In this document: positions 34,960-47,154 of the stretch, one piece after another
Layout of the letters: every line of letters starts with the position of its first letter
How positions within the stretch are numbered: position 1 is the stretch's first letter
Assembly (NCBI RefSeq): GCF_007565055.1
Contig: NC_044558.1
Span: forward strand, 127,336,235-127,400,234
Length of the DNA stretch: 64,000 nucleotides
Source: Rhinopithecus roxellana
Lineage: Eukaryota > Chordata > Mammalia > Primates > Cercopithecidae
Direction: 5' to 3'
Program-made: the position numbers and the translations under genes
Notes under the pieces: generated by a model
What the model was told of the DNA's origin: nothing
The model's database searches: none
The model's input: only the letters and a program-made list of their open reading frames with translations

Positions 34960-35160
34960 CTATTTTCTGTTCCTGGAAAAAGTTCTGCATTTTTTATTGT
35001 TTGCATCATTATCTCCATGTGGAATGCCCTTTTCTTCCCATTTTCCACTCTAAAAATTCTACGCATCTTCCAAAGCACATATGAAGAGCCTCTCTTTCCT
35101 GGAGCTATTCTTGGTTCTATCCTCTGACATCCTATAGCACTTTTCCTTTTATTTGTTGAT
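34960..35160 (+). mobile_element. L2 LINE fragment
   Basis: CTGTTCCTGGAAAAAGTTC, ATGTGGAATGCCCTTTTCTTCCC, CTTCCAAAGCACATATGAAG, and CATCCTATAGCACTTTTCC match, in order, the L2 3' part ('mature' L2 block with GGAATGCCCT and ATAGCACTT). Confidence 0.65.
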
Positions 35161-35589
35161 CATCTAGTTTATCCAGGTTTACCTCTGGATTAGAATATTT
35201 GTGGTATAAAGATGAATAAATTGTATTCTCCAACCTTGACTAGTTCACAGTCTGTGTTTGAAATTCCCATATTCAATGCAGAACAAAAATTAGTGACTTT
35301 TAGTCACTGCATATTGTTTCATGCACTGATATTGAGGTTTTTAAAAATTTCCTAACCAAAATAATTTTCTTCAGATTTTGTGAATCCAAGCCACCTATCA
35401 GATAACTTAACTACATTCTTTCTATCTATTTCACATTTACTGCTAGCAAAGAGTATAATCTGGGAAAAAATGGATTTTCACTGGATAATACACCAGCTGG
35501 TGTTTTCTGTTTTACTGGTGATGTATTACTCTGTAGCAAGGTCTTACTTATTCTCAAAAACATGTAGATATATCTAGTGATGGAAAAAA
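35161..35589. other. Unassigned sequence
   Basis: Nothing recognised. Confidence 0.4.
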
Positions 35590-35604
35590 AATCTATATTA
35601 ATTT

Positions 35605-35897
35605 TTTTTTTTTTTTTGAGACAGAGCCTTGCTCTGTCGCCCAGGCTGGAGTGCAGTGGCGCCATCTCGGCTCACTGCAAGCTCCGCCTCCTGGGTTCAT
35701 GCTATTCTACTGCCTCAGCCTCCCTAGTAGTTGGGACTACAGGTGCCCGACACCACGCCGGGCTAATTTTTTGTATTTTTAGTAGAGACGGAGTTTCACC
35801 GTATTAGCCAGGATGGTCTCGATTTCCTGACCTCGGGATCCGCCCGCCTTGGCCTCCCAAAGTGCAGGGATTACAGGCGTGAGCCACCGCGCCTGGC
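35605..35897 (-). mobile_element. Alu element (AluY-like)
   Basis: Reverse Alu, poly-T start to CCGCGCCTGGC. Perfect 15-bp TSD AATCTATATTAATTT at 35590-35604 and 35898-35912. CAAGCTCCGCCTCCTGGG and GCGCCATCTCGGCTC are Y-type. Confidence 0.96.
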
Positions 35898-35912
35898 AAT
35901 CTATATTAATTT

Positions 35913-36289
35913 AATAGAATAATATTTATCTTTGTGCAAAGAGAAAGTGTATTTTATATAGAAAGATCTGAAATGCCTGTTTAATAACTTGATGCACTAT
36001 AATACATTTTGATTGAGGTATGTTTAAAAAACAAAGCAAGACGCAAATGAAAAAAGGATGCTGTGCAATTAGATTGCCTCGGACATCAAAAGCCTGTATA
36101 TTTATGTTGTACTTGCCTACACAGAGGAACACTGACTTGTTTTGGACACAAACTCTAACAGTTGGGGTAAGTAGCAAACATGAGTGAGAAGAGACAGGCT
36201 ATATTAGACAGTGAGCTCCTTAAGGGCAGGAAGTGTGTCGTCATTATCATTATTCCCATTACATATTTTAGAAACACAAACAGCTATTA
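35913..36289. other. Unassigned sequence
   Basis: Nothing recognised as gene or repeat. Confidence 0.4.
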
Positions 36290-36510
36290 CATATTTTACC
36301 GCATTTGTTCCAATACTTACAACAACCCTGAAAAGCAGGTGATTATTAAAATGGTTATTAAATCATTTTAAAGTATTAGTTATTCTCATTTTACAGATGG
36401 TGCAACTGAGGCTTAGATATGTAAAGTAACTTTTCCAAAGTGACACTTTAGAAATGCAAGATTTGAGATTCAAGCTTGGGTTTCTGTTGACAGCCTTCTC
36501 AAATACCTTG
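36290..36510 (-). mobile_element. MIR SINE
   Basis: CTTACAACAACCCTGAAAAGCAGG, ATTCTCATTTTACAGATGG, CAACTGAGGCTTAGATATGTAAAGTAACTTTTCC are the reverse-complement MIR core; AGATTCAAGCTTGGGTTTC is the tRNA-like part. Confidence 0.85.
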
Positions 36511-36585
36511 CAAAATTATAAAATGAAGAATAGTAGGCATTGTTTAAATGTTTATTGAATGTTAAGAAACAAACAACAAAAAAAA

Positions 36586-36903
36586 GGGCGGGCGCGGTGG
36601 CTCACGTCTGTAATCCTAGCACTTTGGGAGGCAGAGGCGGGCAGATCGTCTGAGGTCAGGAGTTCAAGACCAGCCTGGCCAACGTGGCAAAACCTAGTCT
36701 TTGCTAAAAAATACAGAAATTAGCCGGGCGCAGTGGCGGGCGCCAGTAATCCAAGCTACTCTGGAGGTTGAGAACTGCTGGAACCTGGGAGGCAGAAGTT
36801 GCAATGAGCCGAGATCGCGCCACTGCACTCCAGCCTGGCGACACAGCGACTCCGTCTTGGGGGTGGAGGGTGCGGGGGTGGTGGTGAAGAAAAAAAAAAA
36901 AAG
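36586..36903 (+). mobile_element. Alu element with G-rich 3' segment
   Basis: GGGCGGGCGCGGTGGCTCAC start, two monomers to CTCCAGCCTGGCGACACAGCGACTCCGTC. In place of the usual CTCAAAA the copy continues TTGGGGGTGGAGGGTGCGGGGGTGGTGGTG before a short A13. The G-rich stretch (36858-36886) is unusual. Confidence 0.9.
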
Positions 36904-37469
36904 CTTTGTGACAGGAAAGTTTGCAGGTCCTGATATGCTTTGGTTGGAAGAGGAGGCTCTATAGAAATAGCAGCAATAAGAGATAACTACCCATAGTTTT
37001 CAGGTTGGGTGGGACTCAGATTTTAAGACCAGAATTGAAAGAATTCCTAAGCCTCCCTTAGTGAAATTTTTCTGACTATTAGGCACACGGAAGTAACTGT
37101 GGCAATTTCAGGGAAGCAATTGGGAAGAGGTATTTCCTTTGCTAAAAGGATAGTAGTTCGGCTTATTTTTTCTTATACATGGAAAAGAAGAACAAGAGCA
37201 TTTGGATTAGATATAATTTGCATGTTACAGTACATAAGTTGGTCACTGCCTGATGTACAGTGATTCCTCCCCAGTTTCAAATTCTTTGGGAATGTGTTTT
37301 TAATTCCCTGTATTTTAAACATATGTTGTGAAAGGGACTAGTCATATTATTCTATGACTTCGCTTCCCTGCCAGGCAATAATTGGTCATTGTTCAAGAGT
37401 AGACAACAAACTTGAGCTAGTCTAGTCATAGACAGGATTACAATTTAGTATCCAAATGGGGTCACTTTT
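36904..37469. other. Unassigned sequence
   Basis: No gene or repeat recognised. Confidence 0.4.
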
Positions 37470-38010
37470 TCCTCAACTTTTTATTTTGAAAAATTTCAGG
37501 CATACCAGAAGTATCAAAAGAATAATACAATAAATACAATATGCTGAATTACCTAGATTCTGCAACTGTTAACATTTTGTGACATTTGCTCTATAGCTCT
37601 TTCTCTATCGATATGTCCTTTTTTCCAATTCATCTGAAAGCAAGGTGCAGACATTATGACACTTTTTCCTTAAATCCTGCAACATGTATTATCTCACAGA
37701 CACAAAGAATATTCTTTTTCATAAGCCCAGTATTGCCATCACACCCAGCTATTTCCCAAACATTCTTTGTAGGTGTTCCTCCACTTCCCAGGATTATGTA
37801 TTTCATTCAGTTATTATGTTTTCTATTCTTTTTAAATCTCCTTTCAATATCATTTATGCATCTGACATTTTTCAAGAATCCACGATGATTGTATTAATCC
37901 AGCAAGTCCCACAATCTGGATTTTTCTAATTTCTTTCTTATAATTAGCTCCAGATTAAACATTTTGACAAGAACACTAAAAAGTAATGTTATGGAAACTG
38001 TCAAACTTTA
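37470..38010. mobile_element. Old L1 3' UTR remnant (L1ME-like)
   Basis: TTTCAGGCATACCAGAAGTATC, ACCTAGATTCTGCAACTGTTAACATTTTGTGACATTTGC, AAGGTGCAGACATTATGACACTTTTTCC and TAAATCCTGCAACATGTATT follow the order of a 3' L1M/L1ME block. Strand left open; ends approximate. Confidence 0.5.
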
Positions 38011-38339
38011 GAGAGGGGGAGGGTGCACTAATAGTCATTATGCTGAAACAACAGGTATAAACTGGAATGCTTGGCCATGCTAATCATAGAACCCCACCTG
38101 CAGCCAAAATAGCTAGTCTGGGAATTGGCACAGGATCTAAAATGGGCCAATAGGAGTTCTTTTTTTTAAGTATTTTAAATTGATCTGAGAAAAAAAGACT
38201 CCTACAGACTTGTTGCTAAGCTGTTCGTCTGAAGCTGGGAAATATTTAAATATAGGTAGAAAACAGAGTAAGTGGGTCCTGATGGCATTTGTCGTTTGGT
38301 TTCAGTTCTCTCTTAAAATTAGGTTCACCTCTGTTCTTT
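38011..38339. other. Unassigned sequence
   Basis: Nothing recognised. Confidence 0.4.
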
Positions 38340-38540
38340 TAATACAATTTATTGAACATTTATTATGTGCCAGATGATTTTTAAGTGCTTTGCATGTATT
38401 AAATCATGTAATCCTCCTAAAACAATTCCATGAGATGGTTTTTATTACTGTCCCCATTTGAGAGATGCCAGGGAAGGAAAGCTTAATTCACTTGCCAAAG
38501 ACTGCACAGCTAAAAGAAGATGATGGAACCAAAAGAATCC
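38340..38540 (-). mobile_element. MIR SINE
   Basis: TTTATTGAACATTTATTATGTGCCAGATG, AAGTGCTTTGCATGTATTAAATCATGTAATCCTCC, CCATGAGATGG, CCCCATTTGAGAGATG and GACTGCACAGCTAA give the complete reverse-complement MIR order. Confidence 0.88.
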
Positions 38541-39340
38541 ATAGCACATGATCCTGATCACAGTGGTAAGGTTACACCAGAAGGGACGAGACTCCACCTA
38601 CTGTTTACTCTTGTGCTTAAACTAGTCAGCTTGGATTTTTGTCTGCAATCCCAGAGTCCAGGTTCATACACTTATGACTTCCAGTCTTCAGATATGAATG
38701 GATAAAACCCCCTTGTCAGACCCTGTTTTTGCCTCTTTCGGACACAGACCTTCATTATGATTAGGGGCGTGCTCTTAATTAGGAGTTTTCCAACAATTTG
38801 TTTGTAAGGTCCTACAGAATATTACTGTAAGGAGTACATTAATAATGAAAGAATTTTGACAAAGGCAGGGTTGAAGCTTTGATAATAACTGTTTAGTCAA
38901 GCCTATGAAAACAATGAGGACATCAATTAAGAGGAAATAATATTCTACACACTGAACCTCTTTCACTATATTATTATCTAAAAGCAAATTGTTTTAAGGG
39001 TCTCTAGTCTTAATGTGTTGGAAGACTGTGTATTCAGTTTTAAAATACACAACAGAAGTCAGTATGAAGGAAGTGGTCTTCTTGATGACAAGGACAGATG
39101 ACAGGGTATTGTGAAATTTTAATATTTAGTATGATTGGTTGTAAATCATTCCCACATAGCTGAACTAATTTGCAAATAAGATGATGAGTCAGATCTTCCA
39201 TGGGTATGGTAATACATGTGAATAAAATCTGAAGTTACATAGGTGTGATTTAATTTTGAGTTACATTGCTGTCAATTCATGTACAGCAATAGAATCACTG
39301 CAAGTTTTAGGACTCCAGGTATAAGTTTTAGGATATTTCT
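38541..39340. other. Unassigned sequence
   Basis: No gene or repeat recognised. Confidence 0.4.
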
Positions 39341-39363
39341 GTGTGTGTGTGTGTGTGTGTGTG
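39341..39363. repeat. (GT)n microsatellite
   Basis: Perfect GT array of about 11 units directly beside the 3' end of an old reverse-oriented Alu, whose tail may have seeded it. Confidence 0.93.
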
Positions 39364-39383
39364 GCGGTGTGGGGGTTTCCTTT

Positions 39384-39576
39384 AAAGTGCAGCAGTGCAA
39401 TCACAGTTCACTGCAGCTTCAGGTGTTCACCCAACACACCTGGCTAATTTATTTTTTGTAAAGACAGTGGCTCGCTATGTTGCCCAGGCTGGTCTTGGAC
39501 TCCTAGCCTCGAGCAATCCTCCCACCTCCGCTTCCCAAAGTGCTCAGATTTCAGGCATAAGCCATAGTTTCTGGCC
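39384..39576 (-). mobile_element. Alu fragment (AluJ-like)
   Basis: GCAGTGCAATCACAGTTCACTGCAGC, ACACCTGGCTAATTTATTTTTTGTAAAGACAG, TTGCCCAGGCTGG, TCCCACCTCCGCTTCCCAAAGTGC; diverged and internally deleted in the right monomer. Confidence 0.85.
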
Positions 39577-39885
39577 TGATATTTATGTTTTTAAAGATGA
39601 AATATAAAACTAAGATATCGTTCAGAGGCATAAGTTCTATGCCCATTTTATACGAACCATCAGTTGTATTGGGGGCCATATGTGTCAGCCAGTCACTTTT
39701 CTGAGTATTTTTCACAATAAATTTGGAATCAGCGTTTAAGAAGATTAAAGAAGAGTGACACGTATGGGTTAAAGGAAATAATGTTTCTGTTGATAGAGCA
39801 TCTTTACAAGGGAGCTGTTGTCGCTTCTATTTTAAAGAAAGGAAAGTTGGGTCATCAAGTTACTTGTTTAAAGTCGATTAGTAAA

Positions 39886-40170
39886 AGGGCTGGGCATGGT
39901 GGCTCATGCTTGTAACCCCAGCACTTTGGGAGCCGAGGCAGGCAGATCACGAGGTCAGGAGATTGAGACCATCCTGGCTAACATGATGAAACCCCATCTC
40001 TACTAAAAATACAAAAAATTAGAAAATTAGCCGGACGTGGTGGCAGGCACCTGTAGTCCTAGCTATTGGGGAGGCTGAGGCAGTGGAATAGCTTGAACCC
40101 GGGAGGAAGAGGGTGCGGTGACCCGAGCCACTGCCCTCCAGCCCCTGGGCAATAAAAGCGAGACTCCAAT

Positions 40171-40209
<39 letters not shown>
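39886..40209 (+). mobile_element. Alu element (AluY-like, diverged)
   Basis: GGGCTGGGCATGGTGGCTCA start, two monomers, tail of about 38 A. TSD ATTAGTAAA at 39877-39885 and 40210-40218. The second monomer has local deletions (GAGGAAGAGGGTGCGGTGACC). Confidence 0.94.
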
Positions 40210-40212
<3 letters not shown>

Positions 40213-40218
40213 AGTAAA

Positions 40219-41837
40219 CAGTGAATCTGAGACTAGAACTCGCGTTTTCCCCACTGCAAAGAACAAAGATTTCTGTCACATGCTGCTGTTTAAGAAAGAA
40301 TAAATGCTGTAGAATGAGTAAAGGAGAGTAATCATGGGTGTAGCACAGGATTGGCGGTAAGCCTTGATTTAGAATATTTGCTGATGTAATAAATATGCTG
40401 AAGAAGGGTTAAACAGTGTGATGGTCCAGTTATTTTGATTTTGTGTAATTTATTTCCTTCATATGTAAAGAGAATCAAATATTAACGCTGATGCTGATAT
40501 ACAAAGGTGAACTGTATTTCAACAAATGTGTATTAGACTTTAGTATATTTGTAATACTGTATTACTGAAAAATAACAGAGCTTAGAATATTTTTACACAC
40601 ATTTTTTCCAGCTTTTATTTCTAGGGGCCTAGACACATGAAGTATTATGTTGCCAAGTTATATTTTTTATTTCTAGTGAATTTTTCCTTTGACTATAGGC
40701 TAAGGCATTTTAGTCAGACTTGATTTCTTTTAGGAATTGCTTTAGCAGGCGTAGACTAATTTTCAAGAGTGGATTGAGTTATTTTTGAATACTCATGTCA
40801 CATATATATTTTCTCTTATCTGGTTTTTTTTCCCTTAGTAGAAACAATTTGTCCTTCTCTTTTAAAGTCCTTGAGAAATATACATTTATTAACCTCCATA
40901 CTAACCCCCCATTACATGTACATGCAAATGTAGATTTCATCTTAAATTACTCCCTCAAATGCTGCTATCAGAAAAGACATTTTAAATTGTCATAACAAGA
41001 TCTTGCTGGTGACAGCAGACTTGGAGCAAGGCTAGAGTGTGATTCAATCATTGTTAAAAGTTCATGTTCCTCTCATTACAGTCTTGCTTTTAATTCTCAT
41101 AACCAGCCTGCAATGATAGATGAAAATATGAGTTATTTCTTTGTGTTGGCAAAATCACAATTCAAGAAGACATAGTTTCCTTAGTTATTTTTACAGTATA
41201 TTGTTTATAGTACTTGATATGGTTAGATGAAAAACAAATCCACTCAAACTTTTTTTTTTGAAGATAAAAGGAAAAGCCTTGAAATGTTTAGTTACATAAC
41301 CCTAATGAAATATTTTCTTCTGTCTGCATAGGTACAGGTTATTCTGATGGGATCCAGAACTAAATGAGGCATAAACCTCAAATATGTTTAACATTATGCT
41401 AGGTAGTATATATTTTAAAAATGCGTTTACATGTGCTGTAGATTCTCTCCCTAGAAAATGTTATATATATGTACACACGTATGGTATTTTGCTTACAATT
41501 CAAGTTGTTTGTGAACCTTCTTATGCACATTCAAGGATCCAGATTAGACACCATTGATCCATTAGCAACTTGTGAGGTTGCTATGGAAATGTTGGGTAGT
41601 ATACTTTTAAGTTAGTAAGGCTGACCTGTATAAGGAACCTGTTTGGTGTTTTGGCTCAACCCTGATTGGAGTGGGGTCTCTCCTTGGTCTCTCTCTGTAC
41701 CTGTATAAGACCCCTCTACTCTCTCAAGCTGCTTCACTGGCACTATACACAGGGCAAATTCTCAAAACTTTTCTCCATTGTAATCACTTTTATTGAAAAA
41801 TATCTTATCAATGACAGTACATCAAAACATGGCATTT
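40219..41837. other. Unassigned sequence
   Basis: No gene or repeat recognised. The frame at 41666-42253 is open only because it runs into the polypyrimidine tract. Confidence 0.4.
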
Positions 41838-42139
41838 ATTTCCTCCTTCCTCCTCCTCTTCTTTCTTCTTCCATCTTCTTCCCTCCTCCTCCTCCCTCCT
41901 CCTCCTTCTCCTCTTCCTCTTGTTGTTCTCCTCCTCCTCCTCCTCCTTCCCCTTCTCCTTCCTCTTCCTCTTCTTCTCCTTCTCTTTCTCCTCCTTCTCT
42001 TTCTCCTCCTTCTTCTCCTCCCTTCTTCTCTCTTCCTCCTTCTTCTTTCTTCCTCCTCCTTCTTCCTCCTTCTTCTTCTTCCTTTCTCCTCCTCTTCCTC
42101 CTCCTTTCTTCTCCTTCCTCCTCCTCCTCCTCCCCCTCC
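41838..42139. repeat. Polypyrimidine tract (CCT/CTT)n
   Basis: About 300 bp of almost uninterrupted C and T on the plus strand (mixed TCC, CTT and CCTCCT units), i.e. an A/G tract on the minus strand. It abuts the tail end of the reverse-oriented Alu at 42140, so it most likely grew from that Alu's A tail. Proline/serine-rich and glutamate-rich open frames across it are composition artefacts. Confidence 0.96.
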
Positions 42140-42396
42140 CAGAGACAGGGTCTCACTCTGTCACTCAGGCTGGAGTACAGTGGTGCGATCATAGCTCACT
42201 GCAGACTTGACTCGGGTTCAAACACTTCTCCTACCTCAGCCTCCGGTAGCTGAGACATGCATGCCACGATACCTGGCTCTTTTTATTTTCGTAGAGATGT
42301 TGCCAAGGCTGGTGTTGAACTCCTGGCTTTAAGCGATCTTCTTGCCTTCGCCTCCCAAAGTGTTGAGATTATGGGTGTGAGCCACCATTCCTGGCC
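42140..42396 (-). mobile_element. Alu element (old, J/S-like)
   Basis: AGAGACAGGGTCTCACTCTGTC start, GGTGCGATCATAGCTCACTGC, GCCTCCCAAAGTGTTGAGATTATGG and TGTGAGCCACCATTCCTGGCC end; contains small deletions. Confidence 0.9.
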
Positions 42397-44254
42397 CTGG
42401 TATTTCGTAATTCCCAGATGCACTTGCTACACCTAAGCAGTTTTGTTTTTGTTTGAGTTTTCAGTGAGAGCTCCCTTTGCCTCATCAAACTCCCTCTCCC
42501 AAACCCTAATCTCTTAACAAAACTGGAGTTCTCTGTCTGTATTTATAGCTTCTCTCTCCTTTTGCTAGATTAATGAGAAGCAGTTTCTCTATTAGTGAGT
42601 GGAAAAAATTGGAATCTGCTGTTGCCTACAAGCCATTCAATAAAGAGCTACACTATTTCTCTATTTCCTTAGGAGGATGAATGAGTATTTTTTTGGTGAT
42701 AAAATATGGCGTATGTAACTGGGCAACAATAAAAACTTGAGAAATTAGTTTAAGGATTTATTTATAGTTCCTCTGAAAATTGCCTAAGTTTATTCATATA
42801 TTTATAGTATTACAAAGTTACATATGAAGCAATAACTGATACGTTTGTAAAGACTGCCTAAGGAATTCAAGAAGACCTTAGACATTTTGATACCCACAAA
42901 GGGCCAAGTTATTAAAATAACTTGAAACCAGTTGTCTATATAATGACGACTACCTAAAGGAAAAAAATTACATGTGGCCACTGACTGTGAGCTTTCATTG
43001 TCTTTGCAAGGCAATTTATTAAAAGCTTGGAAATGTGAAAGAGAGCTGGCACAGTTACAAACCTCAGAGCATACTGCACATGGTAAACTATTGGCAAACA
43101 AAGCATAGGACGAATCCTGGGCATACAAATTAATGCACAAAGGAAAGTTTTGCAGATGTATGATTGAAATTCTTGATGAAGTATTTCAACTCTACTGAAT
43201 TTGAGTACTCCCACAGCACAATCTTATCTTGCTTCTGTTGGAAAGAATTATTGAAGAAATGTCCAGTTAAAGTTGAAATGATTGTGACAAGCCTGTGTTA
43301 TAAATACATGGTAAATGTCTAGTCTTAGCTCTAATTGGTCTTATTTTAATGTGTTTATTGTTTAATTGCTTGTGAGAATGATTTATTCTTTCATAGAACT
43401 GAGATTAATGGCAACTGGCAGCTTTATTGGCATTGCTATCAGAGAAATGACCAAAAGTCTCAAAATAGAATTGAGGAGACAGATTCTAGGCACAGGATAA
43501 TGTCAGACTAATATAGCTACATGATAACTGTATTCTAAAAGTGTTACTACTTCAATGTTTTTTAGTGTGTCCATTAATGTCATTTTTCATTTTCATTTTT
43601 TTAATGTATGGGGTTGAGATGATACTATGGGATTGAGTGTAATTGCCTCTTACAGAATATGTGGGACTGATATTTTCTAAAACTGGGCAAAAGTCCAGCA
43701 CTTAAAACCATTTATTTGAAACCCTAAGGTCTTATATCTTCTGTATAATAATATTTTTGGTGGAAGTTTGGAAAACTATGTACAAGGATAAAACATCTTT
43801 TGGGTATTTAATTTTGTTAGATTGCTCTAAGCCTTTATGTGTATTTGAAATCTACGTCATATCTGTACAAAAGTAGCCTTGCCACTTACAAAGTTTCATC
43901 TGTTGGTAGATAGAAAAAAACCTGATATATCCTTTGCATATTCATGTTATTGTTGTGTTTTCCATGTCAGGTCATATTTTCATATTACCTAGCTTTGGAG
44001 GTGGGCATTGGAGAAGACTGCCATTCCACATATTATGCATTTTTAAATGTCTATAAATTCAGATTGTTACAATACAGCTAAACATGATGAAAGGTCTTAT
44101 ATTCTTCAGGGAACAAAATTCAATAATACAGTGAATACATTTAAATGGGAAAATGTAACCTATAAAATATAAGAAATTGAATGATAGCTATTTGGTAGAA
44201 CAAATGAAAACTCAAGATTTCAGTGAAGAAGAACCTAGAAAATATATTACTTTG
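42397..44254. other. Unassigned sequence
   Basis: No gene or repeat recognised. A frame on the minus strand (42802-43140) is cysteine-rich by chance; no domain identified. Confidence 0.4.
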
Positions 44255-45016
44255 TTTTCTGTTGTTTTTTCTTTATTATGAAGTATAATATGTATGTAGA
44301 AAAATGGATAAAACAAATATTTGTCATGTGGACAAATAATTATGTGGTAAACACTGTATAGTCACCACTGAGGTCAAGAAATATAATGTAGCCAGCTCCC
44401 AGGAAGTCCCCAACTGGGTCCCTCTTTCATCACAACTTCATCTCTTTGACCTAGAGGTATTCATTCTGTGGTCTTTTCTCGTCAAACTGTAAAGAAAGGT
44501 AGGGAGTACTAATCCTTCATATCCATCTCTAAAAACTACGTTTTAGTTTAGTTGTTTCTTTAAAAAAGAAACTCTGCTTGAATGGCCTCATATATTTCTT
44601 TTTGCCTACCAACTGTATCTCAGTATTACATTTATGAGACATATTCACATTGTTATATATGCTATAGTGTAAAGTTTATTTTCGTTGCTGTATAGTATTT
44701 CATTGTATGAATACACCACATTTATATCTGTCCTACCATTGGAAGACGTTTGACTTGTTTCCAGCTATGACTGTCCTTGTACTTCTATTCAAGTGTGCAT
44801 TTATACTACTTTCTCTGGACATGAAATTGTTAAGTGGAAGGAATGCAAATCTTCAATTTTACTAAAAAATGTCAAATGGTTTTCCAGCAATATATGGGAT
44901 TTCCCATTGCCACATTCTTACGAGCACTTAGTATAAATTTTTAAAATTTCTGTTAGCCTGATGAACATATAATGTTATGGAAATTTGCATGTCCCTTATT
45001 ACTAATGAAATTGAGC

Positions 45017-45342
45017 GTCGGGCGCGGTGGCTCACACCTGTAATCCCAGCACTTTGGGAGGCTGAGGCGGGCGGATCACGAGGTTAGGAGATCAAGACCA
45101 TCCTGGCTACCACTGTGAAACCTCGTCTCTACTAAAAATACAAAAAATTAGCCGGGCGAGGTGGTGGGCGCCTGTAGTCCCAGCTACTCAGGAGGCTGAG
45201 GCAGGAGAATGGTGTGAACCTGGGAGGCGGAGCTTGCAGTGAGCTGAGATGGCGCCACTGCACTCTAGCCTGGGCGACAGAGTGAGACTCTGGCTCAAAA
45301 CAAACAAACAAACAAAAAAAAAAAACAAAAAAAAAACAAAAA
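45017..45342 (+). mobile_element. Alu element (AluY-like)
   Basis: CGGGCGCGGTGGCTCACACC start; TTAGCCGGGCGAGGTGGTGGGC shares the GGGCGAGGTGG variant with the monkey-type Alus. Tail (CAAA)n/A-rich. TSD GAAATTGAGC at 45007-45016 and 45343-45352, inside L1M. Confidence 0.95.
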
Positions 45343-45652
45343 GAAATTGAGCAACATTTCATACATTTCAACATTTCAACATTCAATGATTTTTTTTGTG
45401 TGTTGTTTTGCCTAGTTACAATTTTGCCCATTTTTCTTCAGTATTATCTTTAAAAAATCTATTTATAGAAATGATTTAAATATTCCAGTTACCAGTTTTT
45501 TTTGTGTTTATGCATTGCAAATATCTTTCTCTTTTTTTGTAATTTTTTTCTTTATAGTTCTTTAGATAAGAAGATGTCCTTAATGTTACATACAAAATTT
45601 ATCAATCACTCCTTCATGAATAACGTTGTTTGCATCTTATTTAAGAAATCTT

Positions 45653-45970
45653 GGCTGGGTGTGGTGGCTCATGCCTATAATCCCAGCACTTTGGGAGGCT
45701 GAGGCAGGCAGACCACCGAGGTCAGGAGTTCAAGACCAGCCAGGCTAATATGGTGAAACCCCATTTCTACTAAAATTACAAAAAATTAGCTGAGCGTGGT
45801 GGCATGCATCTGTAACCCCAGCTACTTGGGAGGTTGAGGCAGGAGAGTTACTTGAACTCGGGAGGCGGAGGTTTCACTGAGCCAAGATCGTGCCATTTCA
45901 CTCCAGCTTGGGCAACAAGAGTGAAACTCCATCTCAAAAAAAAAAAGAGAAAAAAGAAAACAAAAAAAAA
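45653..45970 (+). mobile_element. Alu element (AluS-like)
   Basis: GGCTGGGTGTGGTGGCTCA start, two monomers, tail A11 then GAGAAAAAAGAAAACAAAAAAAAA. Inserted in L1M between AAGAAATCTT and CTTTCCCTACC, which are adjacent in other L1M copies. Confidence 0.94.
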
Positions 45971-46928
45971 CTTTCCCTACCCTAAAGTCATATAGATATG
46001 TTTCTCTATTATTTTATAAATACTTATAATTTTGCTGTTTTAATATAAGAGTCTAATTTATTTTACCCTACATGGATATTCAGTTTTCCTGGCACCATTT
46101 ACTTAAAAAGTGCCATGACACTACTAATAGATTATGGTATTTCTGTCATATACAGACGCCCATACCAATGTGGCCTGACTCTGAGCTCTCTGTCACTAGG
46201 CTCGTAGCACACTGTTTTATTTACTTCAGTTTTAAAATAAGTCTTGACATCTGTTATAGCAAGTTCCCCTACCTTGTACTTCTTCAAAACTATTTTGGCT
46301 ATTCTTGACTTTTGAACTTTTGTGTATATTTTAGAATCACCTTGTCAAACTCTATAAAATGACTATTGAGGTTTTGTTTGTGATTGAATTGAATCCATTC
46401 AGCTGGGAAGAATTGACATCACAATAATAGGGAGATATCAACCCCTGAACATGTTTTTAATTTCCATTTATTGGGTCGTTTTTACTGTTTCGCAATTAGT
46501 TGCATAAATTTCTCTATAGAAGTCTTATACATATGTTCATTATTTTAAGGTACTTTGTATTTTTGATACTATTGTAAATAGTACCACTTTTAATTTTATT
46601 TTTAACTGTAGAAATAAGTTTTTATATTGATTTTTGTATCCAGGAACAATGCTAAGTTTTCCTCATTAAAAACTATCTGTAGGTTTTTTTGGATTTTATA
46701 TAAATGCAATTATTTCCTCTGCAAATAATGACAGCTTTATTCCCTTATTTTAATCTTTATACCTTTTATTTGTTTTTCTTGTCTTATTGTACTAACTGGA
46801 ACCCCAAAACAATGTGAATCAACATTGTAGCAGTGGATATTTTGTCTTGTTCCTATATTAAAGGAAATTATTTCATCATTAATTGTTGTAAGTACCAAAA
46901 AACCACATTTTTTAGATACTCTCTAACC

Positions 46929-47154
46929 CAGAAGTTGGCAATCTATGTATGGTTCATGGGCCAAATACAGCCTGCTACCTATTTCTGTAAACGAAGTTTT
47001 ACAGAACACAGCCACACTCATTCATGTATATATTGTCTATGGCCGTTTTCACGCCACAAAGGCACAGTTGTTTAGTGTGACAGATTATATGGCCTGCAAA
47101 GCTGAAATTATTTATTATTTGGCTCTTTAAAAAGAAAAAGTTTGCCAATTCCTG
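46929..47154 (+). mobile_element. hAT-Charlie nonautonomous element (MER33/MER58-like)
   Basis: Terminal inverted repeats CAGAAGTTGGCAATCTA and (reverse) CAGGAATTGGCAAACTT. Internal GGTTCATGGGCCAAATACAGCC, GTTTTACAGAACACAGCCACAC, ATTGTCTATGGCCG and GCCTGCAAAGCTGAAATTATTTA are typical of this Charlie group. The exact family is uncertain and the 8-bp TSD is degraded. Confidence 0.75.

Noticed and set aside
34604..35127. Open frames of 70-110 codons on both strands
   Set aside because: Overlap an L2 remnant and AT-rich DNA; no conserved motif.
41666..42253. 195-codon proline/serine-rich open frame and a glutamate/glycine-rich frame opposite
   Set aside because: Both are products of the polypyrimidine tract; no start context, no domain, low complexity throughout.
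42802..43140. 112-codon minus-strand frame with several cysteines
   Set aside because: No recognisable domain, no conserved spacing of cysteines, and single chance frame in unique DNA.
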